Shown here piece after piece: positions 48,401 to 60,642 of a stretch of 64,000 nt of DNA (position 1 is its first letter; each line of letters starts with the position of its first letter). The stretch comes from Blepharisma stoltei. Taxonomy: Eukaryota; Ciliophora; Heterotrichea; Heterotrichida; Blepharismidae. The stretch covers positions 805,692 through 869,691 of the forward strand of contig CAJZBQ010000039.1 of the NCBI GenBank assembly GCA_914767885.1, given 5' to 3'. The position numbers and the translations under genes were made by a program. Under the pieces are notes generated by a model. The model had not been told where the DNA came from and searched no databases. It saw nothing but the letters and a program-made list of their open reading frames with translations.

Positions 48401-48794
48401 CTTAAGGAAAAACAAAAAGAACTGGGATGCTTATAAGTTGCTAGATATTTGCTTCCTAATCAATAAGGCAGACTCAAGCAAACTCCCAAAAAGACTTACA
48501 GCAAACATTATAGAAAAAGCTTACAACAGCAGTCCTACAATTATTTATGACTTGCTGAACTCAGATCTAATGGATGGAGAATTGAGAAGACTAGCTGAGG
48601 CCTATCGAAAGGCAAGAGAAGAAAAGACAGTCAACTTCGCTGATACTGTATCCACAATTGATAGGTCTCCCGATTTTCTCTCCGTTGGCCCTGACACAGG
48701 CAGACTGAGGAAGTCACTTTTGCGTAGCCAAACTGTAGGAGCCAGCGCTGACGAAGAAAGAAAAGAGTTTGAGTTCGCAAAGAGGAAAAGATAA
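45483..48794 (+). CDS. DENN-domain protein (probable Rab GEF), IES-interrupted
   Basis: With a 16-nt intron and two IESs removed the frame is 791 residues ending at TAA. The first 430 residues show a DENN module. The cDENN core is clear: FWESILLNKHAFLVSCNEYL, then LLFPMKWSLSYIPVMP and a YMEIPTPILIGI strand (the usual form is ..P..W..iyIPvLP....y...PtPfliG). An N-terminal uDENN-like and a dDENN-like region (SLIRHAFFKEFVIGIGKF) flank it. The C-terminal 300 residues are charged and less conserved. DENN proteins typically exchange nucleotide on Rab GTPases at membranes; the partner Rab is unknown. It is the only plus-strand gene inside the paralogue array. Confidence 0.85.
45681..45696 (+). other. 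16-nt intron in the DENN gene
   Basis: GTAATTTTAATTTCAG. Removing it joins GQIN to MIFTSRTVDLETV and links two frames that are otherwise offset. Confidence 0.9.
47080..47253. mobile_element. 174-bp TA-bounded multi-hairpin IES in the DENN gene
   Basis: Ends TAGAGGTTTCC and GGAAACTTCTA are inverted. Inside are three self-complementary hairpins: AGCGCTAAAAGCGC, CGGACCAAATCGCTTTTTGGTCCG and CCGATAAATTCCGATCAGAATTTATCGG. Removal gives LASEVSPRELYEQVEAAIN. Confidence 0.85.
47319..48064. mobile_element. MITE-2 IES in the DENN gene with TCA target
   Basis: 746 bp flanked by TCA (47316-47318 and 48062-48064). Left end has two nested termini (CCCCTTTAAATTAGAACAAAA and CCCCTTTAAATTGGAAC); right end is a hairpin of the same motif. 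The core carries tandem AT-rich units of about 190 bp. Removal gives FEAKTSQEKFIKCSATEM. Confidence 0.9.
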
Positions 48795-48815
48795 TCTATT
48801 ACAGGCTAATACTTA

Positions 48816-49204
48816 CTCCCCCCCCCCCCTCCGTGAGCGAACAAAACCATTAGAAAAATCGCCATTTTTTGACCAAAAACCCACCCTCCGTGAGTGAACA
48901 AAAATTTTTTTAATAGAAAAAAATTTTAATGGAAAAAAATTTTGATATATAAGTGATAATTAGTATAATGAAATCTAGAGCTAATTCTGTTTAATTTTTA
49001 AACAAATTGCGTTTTAAAACATAAATTTTGCAAATTAAATTAATATTTGCTTCCCAATTTTTGCAAATTAGGATTTTTTTAAATTTCGAAAAAAATATTT
49101 TTTATAAAATTTATATATAAAATTTTTTTAAAAAAAAAAAATAACCCCCCTCCGTGAGCGAACAAAATTTTTTTGTTCGCTCACACGGGGGGGGGGGGGA
49201 GTTA
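48816..49204. mobile_element. Intergenic MITE-1 (TTA target)
   Basis: A 389-bp copy between the DENN gene and gene D stop codons, very close to the copies at 13702-14092 and 57361-57742. It has poly-C termini with CTCCGTGAGCGAACAAAA and a hairpin at the right end. Confidence 0.9.
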
Positions 49205-49244
49205 GAATAATTATTTATCAATTTTCTGCAAGCCCATTATAGCT

Positions 49245-52200
49245 CTATAGAGTTAAATGAGCGTTAGAAATCTCTTCGTTTGAATCTGCAATTGTAGAGC
49301 AATTTAATTTATTTCTTTCTATATCATTTTTTAGCACTCTCTTAAAAATTGCTTTCATGTCAAGGCTAACAACTTCGCAGCCATCTGCATTAGTCGGCTC
49401 AATTGGCATCCCATCTTCAGTCGGGACAACAGAGAACATCTTTTTGCCCCACCTTCTGGTTACGTGCTTAGGCCTGGGCTTTTCAAATAAGTCATCATCA
49501 AACCCATCAGAGCTCTGAGCCCACTTGTGCTTGAGCCAAGGGATTAGAGTAGCGGCCTTTCGGAATCCTGCTGCAAACATTTTGAAGAGCCAATAGTAAA
49601 GGAAATACAAGTTTGCAAGCACTATGATTGAGAAAAGCACAATTTTAGAGCTCTCATCCAGCACGCCAGTTAAATAATAAAGGCCACAGTAAATGGTTAT
49701 AGAAGCCACCAGGATTGCCCTGAATTCCATTTTGTTTAAAACCTCTCCAATGTATGGCTTATTTTCATTTTGAATGTACAAGCAAACCATAAGTAGAAAC
49801 ATAACAGTTAAAGCTTGAATGTCTGGCGAGATGTTTCCTAAAAAGATAGAAATAGTGCAAATAAGAATTTTTCTATATAAAATCACGAATTCCCAATAGT
49901 AGCACTTCCTCCTGTACCCGTTAAATAGAAACCCAAACCTCAGTCTGGCACTGATTGAGTCTAGCTTTTTCCTCATCCTCCATATGAAAAACAGAGAAAC
50001 TGCAGGAATGCCGACTCCCCAGGCAATAATAGAAGGGATGACCACACAAAAGACATAAAACAGGTGTTCATCATCCCAGCATCTTATGTCTAAGTCATTG
50101 ACCAGCCAATATTCCCCTGATTCGATTTGCTCGCAGGATAGCGCGCCAAACATCATTTTGATAAGATTTGGGTGAATCATGAAAAAAAGGATGACATATG
50201 TAGAAATTATATCGTTCTTGAAAGACGGCATAGACCGCTTCAGCATAGCATAGATTCCCCAAAAGAGAACAGTGCCTAAGGTCATAATAATAGGAACAAC
50301 GCTCATTATGATAAGCTTATTGAAATAAATTTGAGCCTGACCCTGTCCTGAATCTAAAAAGCAGTCGAAAGAAAACACTTGGTAGCTTACAGATCCAGCG
50401 TTGGCTTGTATCCTCAGCAGCTCTGCAACACTATCAGGCCATGATAAGTCGAAGGTAGATGTCAGCATTACGATCTGCAAATAATTGACAAAGATCTTTA
50501 TATAGACTGACTCCATGGATTTAGGCTTGTAAGCACTGCTTCGAGTGGTGCTCACCATTATAGTGCATATGATAATTGCAGCTACCATAATTCCAACAAT
50601 TCGAAGAGAGTTTAGGAGAGGATCTGGGCAGACCGCACAAGTATTTGCAGAAGTCCTTGAATACCCGGTTGAGCAAGCCTGGCACAAGTTGCCTTCATAG
50701 CCTTCGCAACAAAGTCCTGAATAAGAAATATTTGGGTATGGGGGCGAGCCAAGGCAGGACGAAGGATTTGGGCACTTCCAGAAATGGTCAGTCAGATTAT
50801 TGGATCTCCAGTATCCAGCCTTGGGGGCGATCAAGAATCCTCCATAGCAGTTCATCTTGTCTTCACATGATTTACAGTGATCTCTTGTTGGATCTAAGCT
50901 ATATGAGCCATTAGGGCAAATTTGGCAGCTCGTGGCAAGGGTGATTTCTCCAATTTCACAATCACGCAAAATCACATCGACATTAATAGTAGAAATTTCT
51001 GTAATATTCATGGAAGCCTTTTTGATTTTGGCTTCATCAATTCCATCAGTTGATACCACAATAGAAACGTTTTTTCCAGGCACTGCTGAAACTACAAATG
51101 AGTCAAAATAGTAAAGGCCTTGCACTGCTGTAACTTTTGTAATGCCTGAAAGAGTTGTCGAAGCTGTATCTTTTGCTGATAGTTCAGCTACACTCACACT
51201 ATCAGTTGATACAATTTGCCCATAAGGATCGATCAATGCAAGTAATATAGGGCTTGTAGTAACTTGTCCAGGGGCAATGCTTTCTAATATAAGAATTTCT
51301 GAAGCAACATCTTCTAGATCACGGTGGCTGCATTCTAAGCTGCCATTTTTAGATAAAGCAACCATTTTAATTGCAAAAGATGAAATATCAGCTCCATATT
51401 TAGCGCTGTTATCATTAAAAATATTGCATTCAGCTGTAGGCATGATATCAACCCAGTTTATTGCTCCTCCGTTGAATGATGCAAGATTTTTGCAAAAAGA
51501 GTTCTGTGATATATGAAAAGCGCAGTCCTTGAAGTCTTTGCATGCAATATTAATAGCTCCTCCGAGGCCTTGATTTGGAATAATTCCTGTAGTGGATTCC
51601 ATCATGGCAGTGGCGTTGTTGCCTCTGAAATCTGAAAATGATATGTTCAGACTGATGTCGTCTGTATAAATTGCTCCACCCACAGAAGCAATGTTATCGT
51701 GGAAAGCAGATCTGACAATTGTATAGGGATTTCCTATTGAAAGGTCAGCTGATGTGGTCAAATATATAGCCCCTCCTTGATAAGCAAAGTTATTTGCAAA
51801 TAAGCTATCAGCAATATCTACTATGCCGCATTGAAAGCAAAAAAAAGCCCCGCCATAGGTAGCATTCCCATCTTCAAATGTAGAGCTATAGATTGTCACT
51901 GAATACATTTTCGAAGCTGATATTGCACCACTGAAAAAAGTATCGAAATGAGATCCAGAAATGAATAAGTCGCTTTCGTAGCACCATATAACTCCTCCCA
52001 CATCTGAGCTAAATGAATTTTTGAAGGCGGTATTTGTTATTAGCAAATAACTACTAGAATAAGACATTATAGCCCCACCTCCGCCATTTTTTGCATGATT
52101 TTCCTCGAAATAGCTACTGTCAATATTGATTCTACTTGAAATAGAGTAAATGGCTCCCGCTGAGCTGTAACTTATACCATTAACAAAGGAGCTGCTTGAA

Positions 52201-55200
52201 ATTTCTACAATGCTTTGCGTTGTAGCGTACAAAAAGCTCCCTTCTTGCCCATTATGGTTCCGAAATTCACTATTTGCTATTGTTGCATTAGAAAGCGTTA
52301 AAAGTATCCCGGGAGTGATTGTAGCTGCTTGATTGCTGTTAAATACTGAACCACTTATGATTATATCAGCATCAAGCAGTGCAATTGTTGCTTGATTTTT
52401 TGAAATGTTTTCAGTAAAAATCGAAGATTTTATTATTGATTTCGGCGAAAATGCTCCCAATAAATAAATAGCTGAGCCTTTATCTGAACATTGATTGCTT
52501 GTAAAGCTTGAATAAGAAATATTTATCATCGAATTTTGCTCGTTATATATGGCACCGCCAGACCCGTTGGCCTTATTCTTTACGAAAGTGCATTCATGGC
52601 ACTGAAACACCGAGCTGGTGCCAGCAGATACTGCACCTCCGTTACTATACGAATGATTTTCGATGAACACTGTATTTGTACAATTTACTAAAGAATTATC
52701 CACCATTTTAACTCCTCCACTTAATCTCCCGGTGTTATTAACCAGAATCGAGTCTTCATCAGTCCAGTGGTCGTAATCCATCATTCAAACAGTTGCGTTA
52801 TTGTTTGAAAACAAGCAGTTTTTGGTGTAAATATATGAAAATATGTCAGAATTGGCCAAATTGATGACCGAAATGCCATGCGAAGAATTAAATACTGAGG
52901 ATACAATATATAGCAAGGAAGGGTAAGCTGTAGAATTTTCTCCATGCTCTGCATATATTGAAGCGCCGAGCCTGCCCACATTTTCATTGAAAATTGTTTG
53001 GAAAATCTGAAGATAACCAGATTTGTAGAGCGCAGCGAGAGTTCCTGATCCTAAGGCAGTGTTGGACTCAAATTTGCAGTTGTTGATTGCTGAGTTGTTA
53101 ACCAACCGTATTGACCCTGCAATATATATTGCAGAGCCGTGGTTTGCTGAATTTTTGGTGAAATTTGACTGGTCAATGCCAATTGAAATCGTACTTCATG
53201 AGTTTCCTCAATTATCCATGAAAATTGCCCCTCCGTTTCCATGAATGTCCAAGTTAGCAGAATTATTGTGAAACGTGCAGTTCCGGATCCACGATTTTGC
53301 AAAATTCAGAGTTGTTTGTCTAATATAAATGGATCCCCCATCAGTCGGTGAGTAATTTGAATCAAATCTTGAACTGTCTATAACGAGATAAGAGCCACTG
53401 AACATAATTGACCCTCCCATAGGCGAATAGTTCGATATAAAATCGCATTCTCTAAAATTCAAGCTCAAAAGACTACCGCAACCATATACTGTTCCATACC
53501 CTGAATTCTCACTATTTGTGTTATTTATAAAAGCTACGTCAGAAATGACTGCGCTATCTAAACCCATTATCAACAAAACCGTTGGAGTGTATTGTGATTT
53601 CCCAGTGTTTGCAATAAAATCTGAATATTGAATAGTCAGCTTGGTTGAATTAATAAAATTCCATGCTGGAGTTGACTCAGCACAATAATTATTAGTGATT
53701 ACTGAGTATTCAATTGATGGACAGTACACGCCTTCTCACGTTGCAAGAGAAACACAATTAAAGTTAGTAGCCTCGACCTTATCTTTAATATAAAGTGACG
53801 TATCAGCAATCCAGGAATTCATTAGAATTTCGTTAAGATTGCCAGTTGTGCTTGAGTTTCCACCATTTGAGTCCATCACTAAATCGCAGATTCTCATGTT
53901 CACCAATTGGTATAAATAGAATGCCCCAGACAAAAAGTAGTTGTTGCTAAAAGTGATATTTTTCCAATTAAAATTCCTTTGACTTTGGGTTGAAAAAATC
54001 CTTTTAGCGAATGTTTGGACTATTGCAGTTGTCTCTGACAAGTAAGAATTTTTCAAAACGTGGTTCATTATGTACACTAAATATCCTGCAGAAGCCCCAT
54101 TGTTCTCGAAGATCAGTTTTTCGAAATATATATTTTGAAGTTCAGATGTGAAATACGCTGAAATTATCCCTGCATAGACACCATAGTTATTTGTAAAATT
54201 GCTATTGAAAATTTCGATGTGGTTTATCAAGTAGTCAATGACTTGATTTTGATCATTTACTTCTGTTGATAGCACCAATTTAACAGGAAATAAAAATACC
54301 AGCCCATTACTTGCGTAGTTGTATTCGAAGACACAGTCCTGAATGCTAATTTGGCGGTAAATTTCTGCATAAATAAGAGAAGCAATATTAAAGTTTGCTG
54401 AATAAACAGCGTTATTTTTGAACTCTACCTGCGTGAAATTTATGCTTCTAATCTTAAATGCTGTGAGAAACCCTCTGAAATCCAGCGAAGCTGAAAACTC
54501 ATAGCCATTGTTAAGCCTAGTCACTGCTCCTTTTTCGTAATAAAAATCTCCACATTCATAAGAGCTGTCACTTCTGCAGTTCAAAAATACAATAACTGCC
54601 GAGTCATTCAGTGGAGCAACTTGGATATTATCAAAATTTACCCAAAACAAATAAACACTGCCTCCTGTGCTTTTAATCAGTGAGTTTTCTTGAAGTCTCC
54701 AATTAAGAAACTGGACATTTGTAAGCGTCAAAGTAGTGTCGTCTGCCACTTCAAAGAGGTTTCAATATCAATTCTCCTTGCAATAAGTCTGGTTTGTATA
54801 ATTGACTATCCCAGCAGTTCGGTCATCAACATAAGTTGAGTCGTATTTTTCAGTCACCAAAGGACAATACGTGCAAGATTCGTCCAAGCATTGATTTTCC
54901 CCATGAATTCAATACTTTCCGTCGAAAGCAACGTTACTTATGCTGAGCTGCTCTGTATGGCTTAGAGTCACAGTTAAAATGGGCTCGTCAATTTTTGGCT
55001 TTAAATACACAATTTCATTGTTTTGAGTCGTTATTGTGAGGCTTTTCCTTTGATTATGAGAATTATCTGCCCTAGCAGTATCAGACACTGTTAAAGCAAT
55101 TGGGTATTTTGGGTTTAATTGCTCGAGATAATGAACTCCATCATTAAGCAAATAAATAATTGAGTATTTGGTATTTATAGATGCCAAGGATAGAGCTAAA

Positions 55201-58200
55201 GACTGGAAGGGCGATTTTATTGTTCCAAGCCCTCCCAAAGTGTCGTTTGTTTTTTTAGAAGTCACATAGTAAATAGCAGGATTGCTGTTGGTTGAGTTAT
55301 CAGCAGAAGGTAAGCAAAGCGGATATACCCCAGTTATATTGTTAGTAGAATATCCAGCAGGGCATGATTCCAGACAATACCCAAAAAATTGTGAAATTTT
55401 TCCTTTAGAAAAATCACATTCGAAGCAATCTCCTTGGTTTTCTCCATAGCATTTTTTACAATTTTGGTCAAAGCATTGCATATATTCGGGTTGAGCTGAA
55501 AAAAACCCCTAGGGTTTTTTTTTTCATGTAGTTTTTTTTCTGATGAAAATGACTGAAAAGTAGAATTCCTGGAATTTTCCAGAAAAAAAAACCAACGGTA
55601 ATTTTCGAAAATTTTGCAAACCATACAGGAAAAAACCCCCATCCTCAAAAAAGTCCATTATCGAATTAAGATCATCATAAGTAGAGATAAAGCTACAAAA
55701 ATTCAATTGCAAAAGATTAATCACATAATTTATTCTAAACTCTTATTATCAATGAGAAATGAATAAAGTAAACAAATAGCATCTAAATTAATACTTGATT
55801 TTGACAGTAGTAATTTTTGATTCTCAAAAACAGCATGAAAAAAAACTAATTAAAAATAAATCATTAATACAATCGCATAAGATATAGTCCTCAAAAAGAG
55901 CGCTAATATAGGAAAATAGATATCTACAGCAACAATACATCAAATACTTGATTATTAGAATCTAAACTCATAATAAATTGCAATTGTTTATATTATATTA
56001 AAAAAACAAATAAATAGGGAAAAAAATTACAGGAAAAAACCCTCATGAAAAATTTAGGCTAAAAAACTGCAGGAAAAAACCTCTAGGTACCCAAAAAATT
56101 ACAGGAAAAAACCCAATGGTGGTAAAATCCTGGAAAATTCCAGGAAAAAACCCCTGATAAAAAATTATAAAAAGCTCATTTGAAAAATAATAATTTAAAA
56201 ACCCCTTTACGAAAAAGGTAAGACATCTAGCAGCCTCAATGCACATGAAAATGCTTATTTATCAAGAGTATATCATCAAGTGCAGGATATGTCCCACATA
56301 TATGCATGGTGGGCTAGTGCAGGTTGATACAAGGTGAGCTAATGCAAGATCTGCTACAGGTAGCACAAGCTGAGCTAGTGCAGGTTGTGCAAAGTGAGCT
56401 ATATAGTGTAGATGCGCTATTCATTGATAAATGAGCGAGTTCAGGAGTAATTACAGGTGATGCAAGGTAAGCTATTATCGGGTGCAAAGCTTTAAAACAC
56501 GTTTAGATCTCTATGAAACAATACCTCAAGAGGTATGTAGTGATCTGATATGTCAAGATGGAATTGATAAATTCCAGTTTTATTACAAGTACAGATTTGG
56601 TTTGACAAATAGTTCCATTTTAAGTTTATCTCTTTACTTTTACTCTTTAGACATTGTTACACCTTGATCATATTTAGCTCTTAAACCTAGTTGCAAGTTG
56701 ATACAAGATGAGCTAGCACAGGATTTGTCACAGGTTGATACAAGATTAGCTAGTACAGAGTGAGTGTACTGCAGGATATGTCAATATTAGCCTCTAAAGT
56801 TTAAAGGATTAATATTAATCTTTATGGAATAATACCTAAAGAGTAAAAGTATACTAATTGACCAAGAAATAGCCCACTATGGAGCCATTCTTGGTCTGCC
56901 AGAAAAAATTTTGACAAAAAGATCCTAATCTGCCATTACCACTGAGTTTTGGTGTTTCCAAATTTTTTGGGCAAGCCAAATGCAATAAAAAAAATTGTTC
57001 TTTTGCGATGATGCATTTGGCTTGTCAAAAAAAAAATTTAGAAACACCAAAACTCAGTGGTAATGGCAGATTAGGATCTTTTCTGCCATTACCACTGAGT
57101 TTTGATGTTGCCAAATTTTTTTGACAACCCAAATGCATCATTGCAAAAGAACAATTTTTTTTATTGCATTTGGCTTGCCCAAAAAATTTGGAAACACCAA
57201 AACTCAGTGGTAATGGCAGATTAGGATCTTTTGTCAAAATTTTTTCTGGCAGACCAAGAATGGCTCCTTAGTGGGCTATTCTTGGTCAATTAGTATAGCT
57301 ATATCATAAAAAAACTGAAATGACAAAGACTATTTTCATTGTAAACTAACGTGTGGCTAACTCCCCCCCCCCCTCCGTGAGCGAACAAAAAAATTTTGTT
57401 CGCTCACGGAGGGGGGTTAATTTTTTTTTTAAAAAAAATTTATATATAAATTTTATAAAAAATATTTTTTTCGAAATTTAAAAAAATCCTAATTTGCAAA
57501 AATTGGGAAGCAAATATTAATTTAATTTGCAAAATTTATGTTTTTAAAACGCAATTTGTTTAAAATTAAACAGAATTAGCTCTAGATTTCATTATACTAA
57601 TTATCACTTATATATCAAAATTTTTTTCCATTAAAATTTTTTCTATAAAAAAATTTTGTTCACTCACGGAGGGTGGGTTTTTGGTCAAAAAATGGCGATT
57701 TTTCTAATGGTTTTGTTCGCTCACGGAGGGGGGGGGGAGTAAGCAAAGGGAACCTACTGAAAATATTTGCCAAGCCAAATCTGTACTTCTCATAAAAAAT
57801 GCCATTATTTCCATTTTGACTTTTCAGATAGCTAATGTACTTCTTCAGGCATAGTTTCATAGAAATCAAAATATGCTTTCAAGCCATACAAGATGTGCTG
57901 CAGGTTGATGCAAGATGATCTAGTTCAGATATATCATAGGTGGTACAAGGTGAGGTGGCACATGATGATACAAGGTTAGCTAGTGCAAGATGTGCTGCAG
58001 GTGGATACAATATGTGAGAAATAGTTAAAATAGTAAAATAGGATAAATGATATCATAGTGTAATCATTGATCTCATTTTATTTTATGTGTTTTTATTGCG
58101 TCTTAATACTTTATATATAAATGGTGCTAGATGTCTTTAACCTTTTCGTGAAGGGGTTTTTAAATTATTATTTTTTCAAATAAGCTTTTTATAATTTTAT

Positions 58201-60642
58201 ATTGGATTAAAAAATTTTGTTCCAATTTAAAAGGGGTTAAGAAAATTTTATAAAAAAAATTTATATAAAAAATTTATCGAATTAGATTAATAAATTTGCT
58301 TAATAAAATGCTATTTACTCATTAATCATTGAAACAAAGCAAGATATAACTAAATTTTCATTATTAGTTAATACGCCACTATTAATTGGTATCAAAACTA
58401 TTTACACAAAATTATTATTTTTATTGATAAAAAACATTTTAGAAAATTTATTAATCAAAGTGCTAATTTTTATTTAAAAAAATTTATTTATACTCTATTC
58501 TTAAAATAAAGCAAGAAATAAAGTAAATATTGAATTTTTGTAAAGAATTTGCATTGAATTTTTATCAAAATTATTTAAATAAAAAAATATTATTTTTATT
58601 TAAAAAATAAAAATTTTTGAAAATTAAATGTTTTTAAAAATTTAGCAATTAAGGATAATAAATTTATTTAAATAAGATGCTCTTTATGCTCTCTTCTTTA
58701 AACAAGAGCAAGATAAAATGAATTTTTGATTTTAGTTAAGAAGAAACATTTAACTTATATAAAAACTTTTTACATAAAAATTTTTATTTTTATCTATAAA
58801 ATTAAATTTTGTTTCAATTTAAAGGGGGAGAGTCAGGGGTTTTTTTCCTGGAATTTTCCAGGATTTTACCACCATTGGGTTTTTTCCTGTAATTTTTTTG
58901 GGTACCTAGAGGTTTTTTTCCTGCAGTTTTTTAGCCTAAATTTTTCATGAGGGTTTTTTCCTGTAATTTTTTTCCCTATTTATTTGTTTTTTAATATAAT
59001 ATAACAATTGCAATTTATTATGAGTTTAGATTCTAATAATCAAGTATTTGATGTATTGTTGCTGTAGATATCTATTTTCCTATATTAGCGCTCTTTTTGA
59101 GGACTATATCTTATGCGATTGTATTAATGATTTATTTTTAATTAGTTTTTTTTCATGCTGTTTTTGAGAATCAAAAAATTACTACTGTCAAAATCAAGTA
59201 TTAATTTAGATGCTATTTGTTTACTTTATTCATTTCTCATTGATAATAAGAGTTTAGAATAAATTATGTGATTAATCTTTGCAATTGAATTTTTGTAGCT
59301 TTATCTCTACTTATGATGATCTTAATTCGATAATGGTCTTTTTTGAGGATGGGGGGTTTTTTCCTGTATGGTTTGCAAAATTTTCGAAAATTACCGTTGG
59401 TTTTTTTTTTCTGGAAAATTCCAGGAATTCTACTTTTCAGTCATTTTCATCAGAAAAAAAACTACATGAAAAAAAACCCTGGGGGTTTTTTCATATCATC
59501 CCCATATATTCCTGGTCTGAGCACTCACATCAAGAATATATACAATTTATGTCATTGCAATCAGCATAGCATTCTTGTTCTTTTAATAAACTTCCAGCAC
59601 TATAAGGACATATACCCATACACGTGTCTATACTTTGAACTGTAAATAAATCTTTTTTTAGCAGTTGCAGGTGCATATAAAATAGAATGGCATTCGTATC
59701 AGAGCATCTTCGACTTGTATCGTTGCTGAATTGATCGTATAAGCAACTTCCTACCATGCATTTCTCACTGCAAGATCCATACATTGACATGTCACATGAA
59801 GCCGAGCATCTGCAATCAGTCAAATCATAGTTGCAAGCTTCAACATCGCAAGCGGGGTCACATATTCCATCCCCTATCATATTATCATAGCAGCCGCTGG
59901 CACAACTCCCACATTTATGATTATCATAATCGCACTTGGTGTTATTACAGGCTTTATCACAAACACTGTTTGTTTTTAGTGTTGAATTGCATCCAGGCGC
60001 ACAATCGCAGTCATCAGCATCTCAGTTGCATGCACTATTATAGCATTCTTCTTGACAAGTTCCATCATCAATATATCATGTATAGCATCCTCGTGAGCAC
60101 TCTTCTGAAGGACAGTCTCCAAAATCATAGTTGCAGCTTCCTGTATTACAAGCAGAATCGCATTTTCCGTTTCCTAGCAAGTTGGTTGAGCAGTCTGGAC
60201 TGCAGTCCATGCAGATGCTCATGTCATAATAACAGGCAGTAGTGTTGCATTTCTGGTAGCAAATAGATCCTATCATATAGTCAAAGCCTAAATAAAGATT
60301 ACAGCCAGGAGAGCAGTATCCGCAATCACCTAAGTCATAGCCGCATTCAGGGATATTGCAGCATTCATCACACTTTCCATTGCCGAGCACTGCTTCGGCG
60401 CATCCGTTATTTATGCAATCGTAATAGCAATCTGAGTATCAGAATGAAGACTGATCTCGTACGGTATAATTGGAGCTTGAATCATAGTTGCAGTACGAAG
60501 TCATGCAGCTTGTATCGCAGTGCTTATCCCCTCTCTATGTAAAAATCACCCATGAGCTTTGACATCATTTTTGGTTGCACGACAATTTGTCTTCATTTGC
60601 AGCTGAAGAGAGATTAATCAAATAAAATAGCAAAGTCAGCAT
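49245..60642 (-). CDS. Gene D: giant LNR / beta-helix / multi-TM surface protein, telomere-proximal
   Basis: Removing a 15-nt intron and one 4024-bp insertion leaves 2452 residues plus TAG. Signal peptide (MLTLLFYLINLSSAA), LNR repeats (GNGKCDSACNTGSCNYDFGDC), a Cys block (CKKCYGENQGDCFEC), beta-helix from YYVTSKKTNDTLGGLG, Ig-like domain, EGF-like block (GNLCQACSTGYSRTSANTCAVC), multi-helix membrane domain (FVILYRKILICTISIFLGN) and a tail ending NAHLTL. The first Cys motif reads CNQKWC with TGA for Trp where gene C has CNENWC with TGG. The 3' two-thirds is free of insertions (one open frame of 1179 codons), unlike A-C. It is the last intact gene before the telomere. Confidence 0.85.
56320..56480. 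repeat. Degenerate tandem repeat inside the 4-kb IES
   Basis: Units like GAGCTAGTGCAGGTTGATAC and GATACAAGGTGAGCTAATGC recur here, and again at about 56690-56790 and 57885-58015. The period is about 20-40 bp and imperfect. Confidence 0.7.
56854..57295. mobile_element. 442-bp palindrome-of-palindromes, TA-bounded
   Basis: Ends CTAATTGACCAAGAA and TTCTTGGTCAATTAG. The block CTGCCATTACCACTGAGTTT appears four times in alternating orientation with TTTGGCTTGCC and CAAAAGAACAATT arms between, so each half is itself an inverted repeat. It is nested in the gene D IES. Confidence 0.85.
57361..57742. mobile_element. MITE-1 nested in the gene D IES (TAA target)
   Basis: A 382-bp copy, hairpin end at left, nearly the inverse of 48816-49204. 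Flanked by TAA (57358-57360 and 57740-57742). Confidence 0.9.
58199..58835. mobile_element. MITE-2 nested in the right arm of the gene D IES
   Basis: It interrupts the inverted arm: the arm text AAGCTTTTTATAATTTTATA stops at the element and resumes at TCAGGGGTTTTTTTCC. Ends TTTTGTTCCAATTTAAAAGGGG and TTTCAATTTAAAGGGGGAG. Confidence 0.8.
60535..60549 (-). other. 15-nt spliceosomal intron, gene D
   Basis: GTGATTTTTACATAG at the conserved position between SSW and RGDKHCD. Confidence 0.9.

Larger units (their letters stand above)
55488..59511. mobile_element. 4-kb transposon-like IES in gene D, 9-bp TSD
   Basis: It is flanked by CATATATTC (55479-55487 and 59503-59511). The arms are inverted for about 700 bp (55488-56235 and 58128-59502) and start directly at the duplication (GGGTTGAGCTGAAAAAAACC / GGTTTTTTCATATCATCCCC). 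Repeated arm motifs include ATTCCAGGAAAAAACCCC. The right arm is split by a MITE-2 (58199-58835). The centre holds a palindrome (56854-57295), a MITE-1 (57361-57742) and a degenerate short tandem repeat. No transposase ORF. Removal restores CSDQEYMQCFDQNCKKCYG. Confidence 0.85.

Noticed and set aside
55488-59511. Autonomous transposon coding region in the 4-kb IES
   Set aside because: No frame longer than about 100 codons and no transposase motif; the interior is repeats and nested MITEs.
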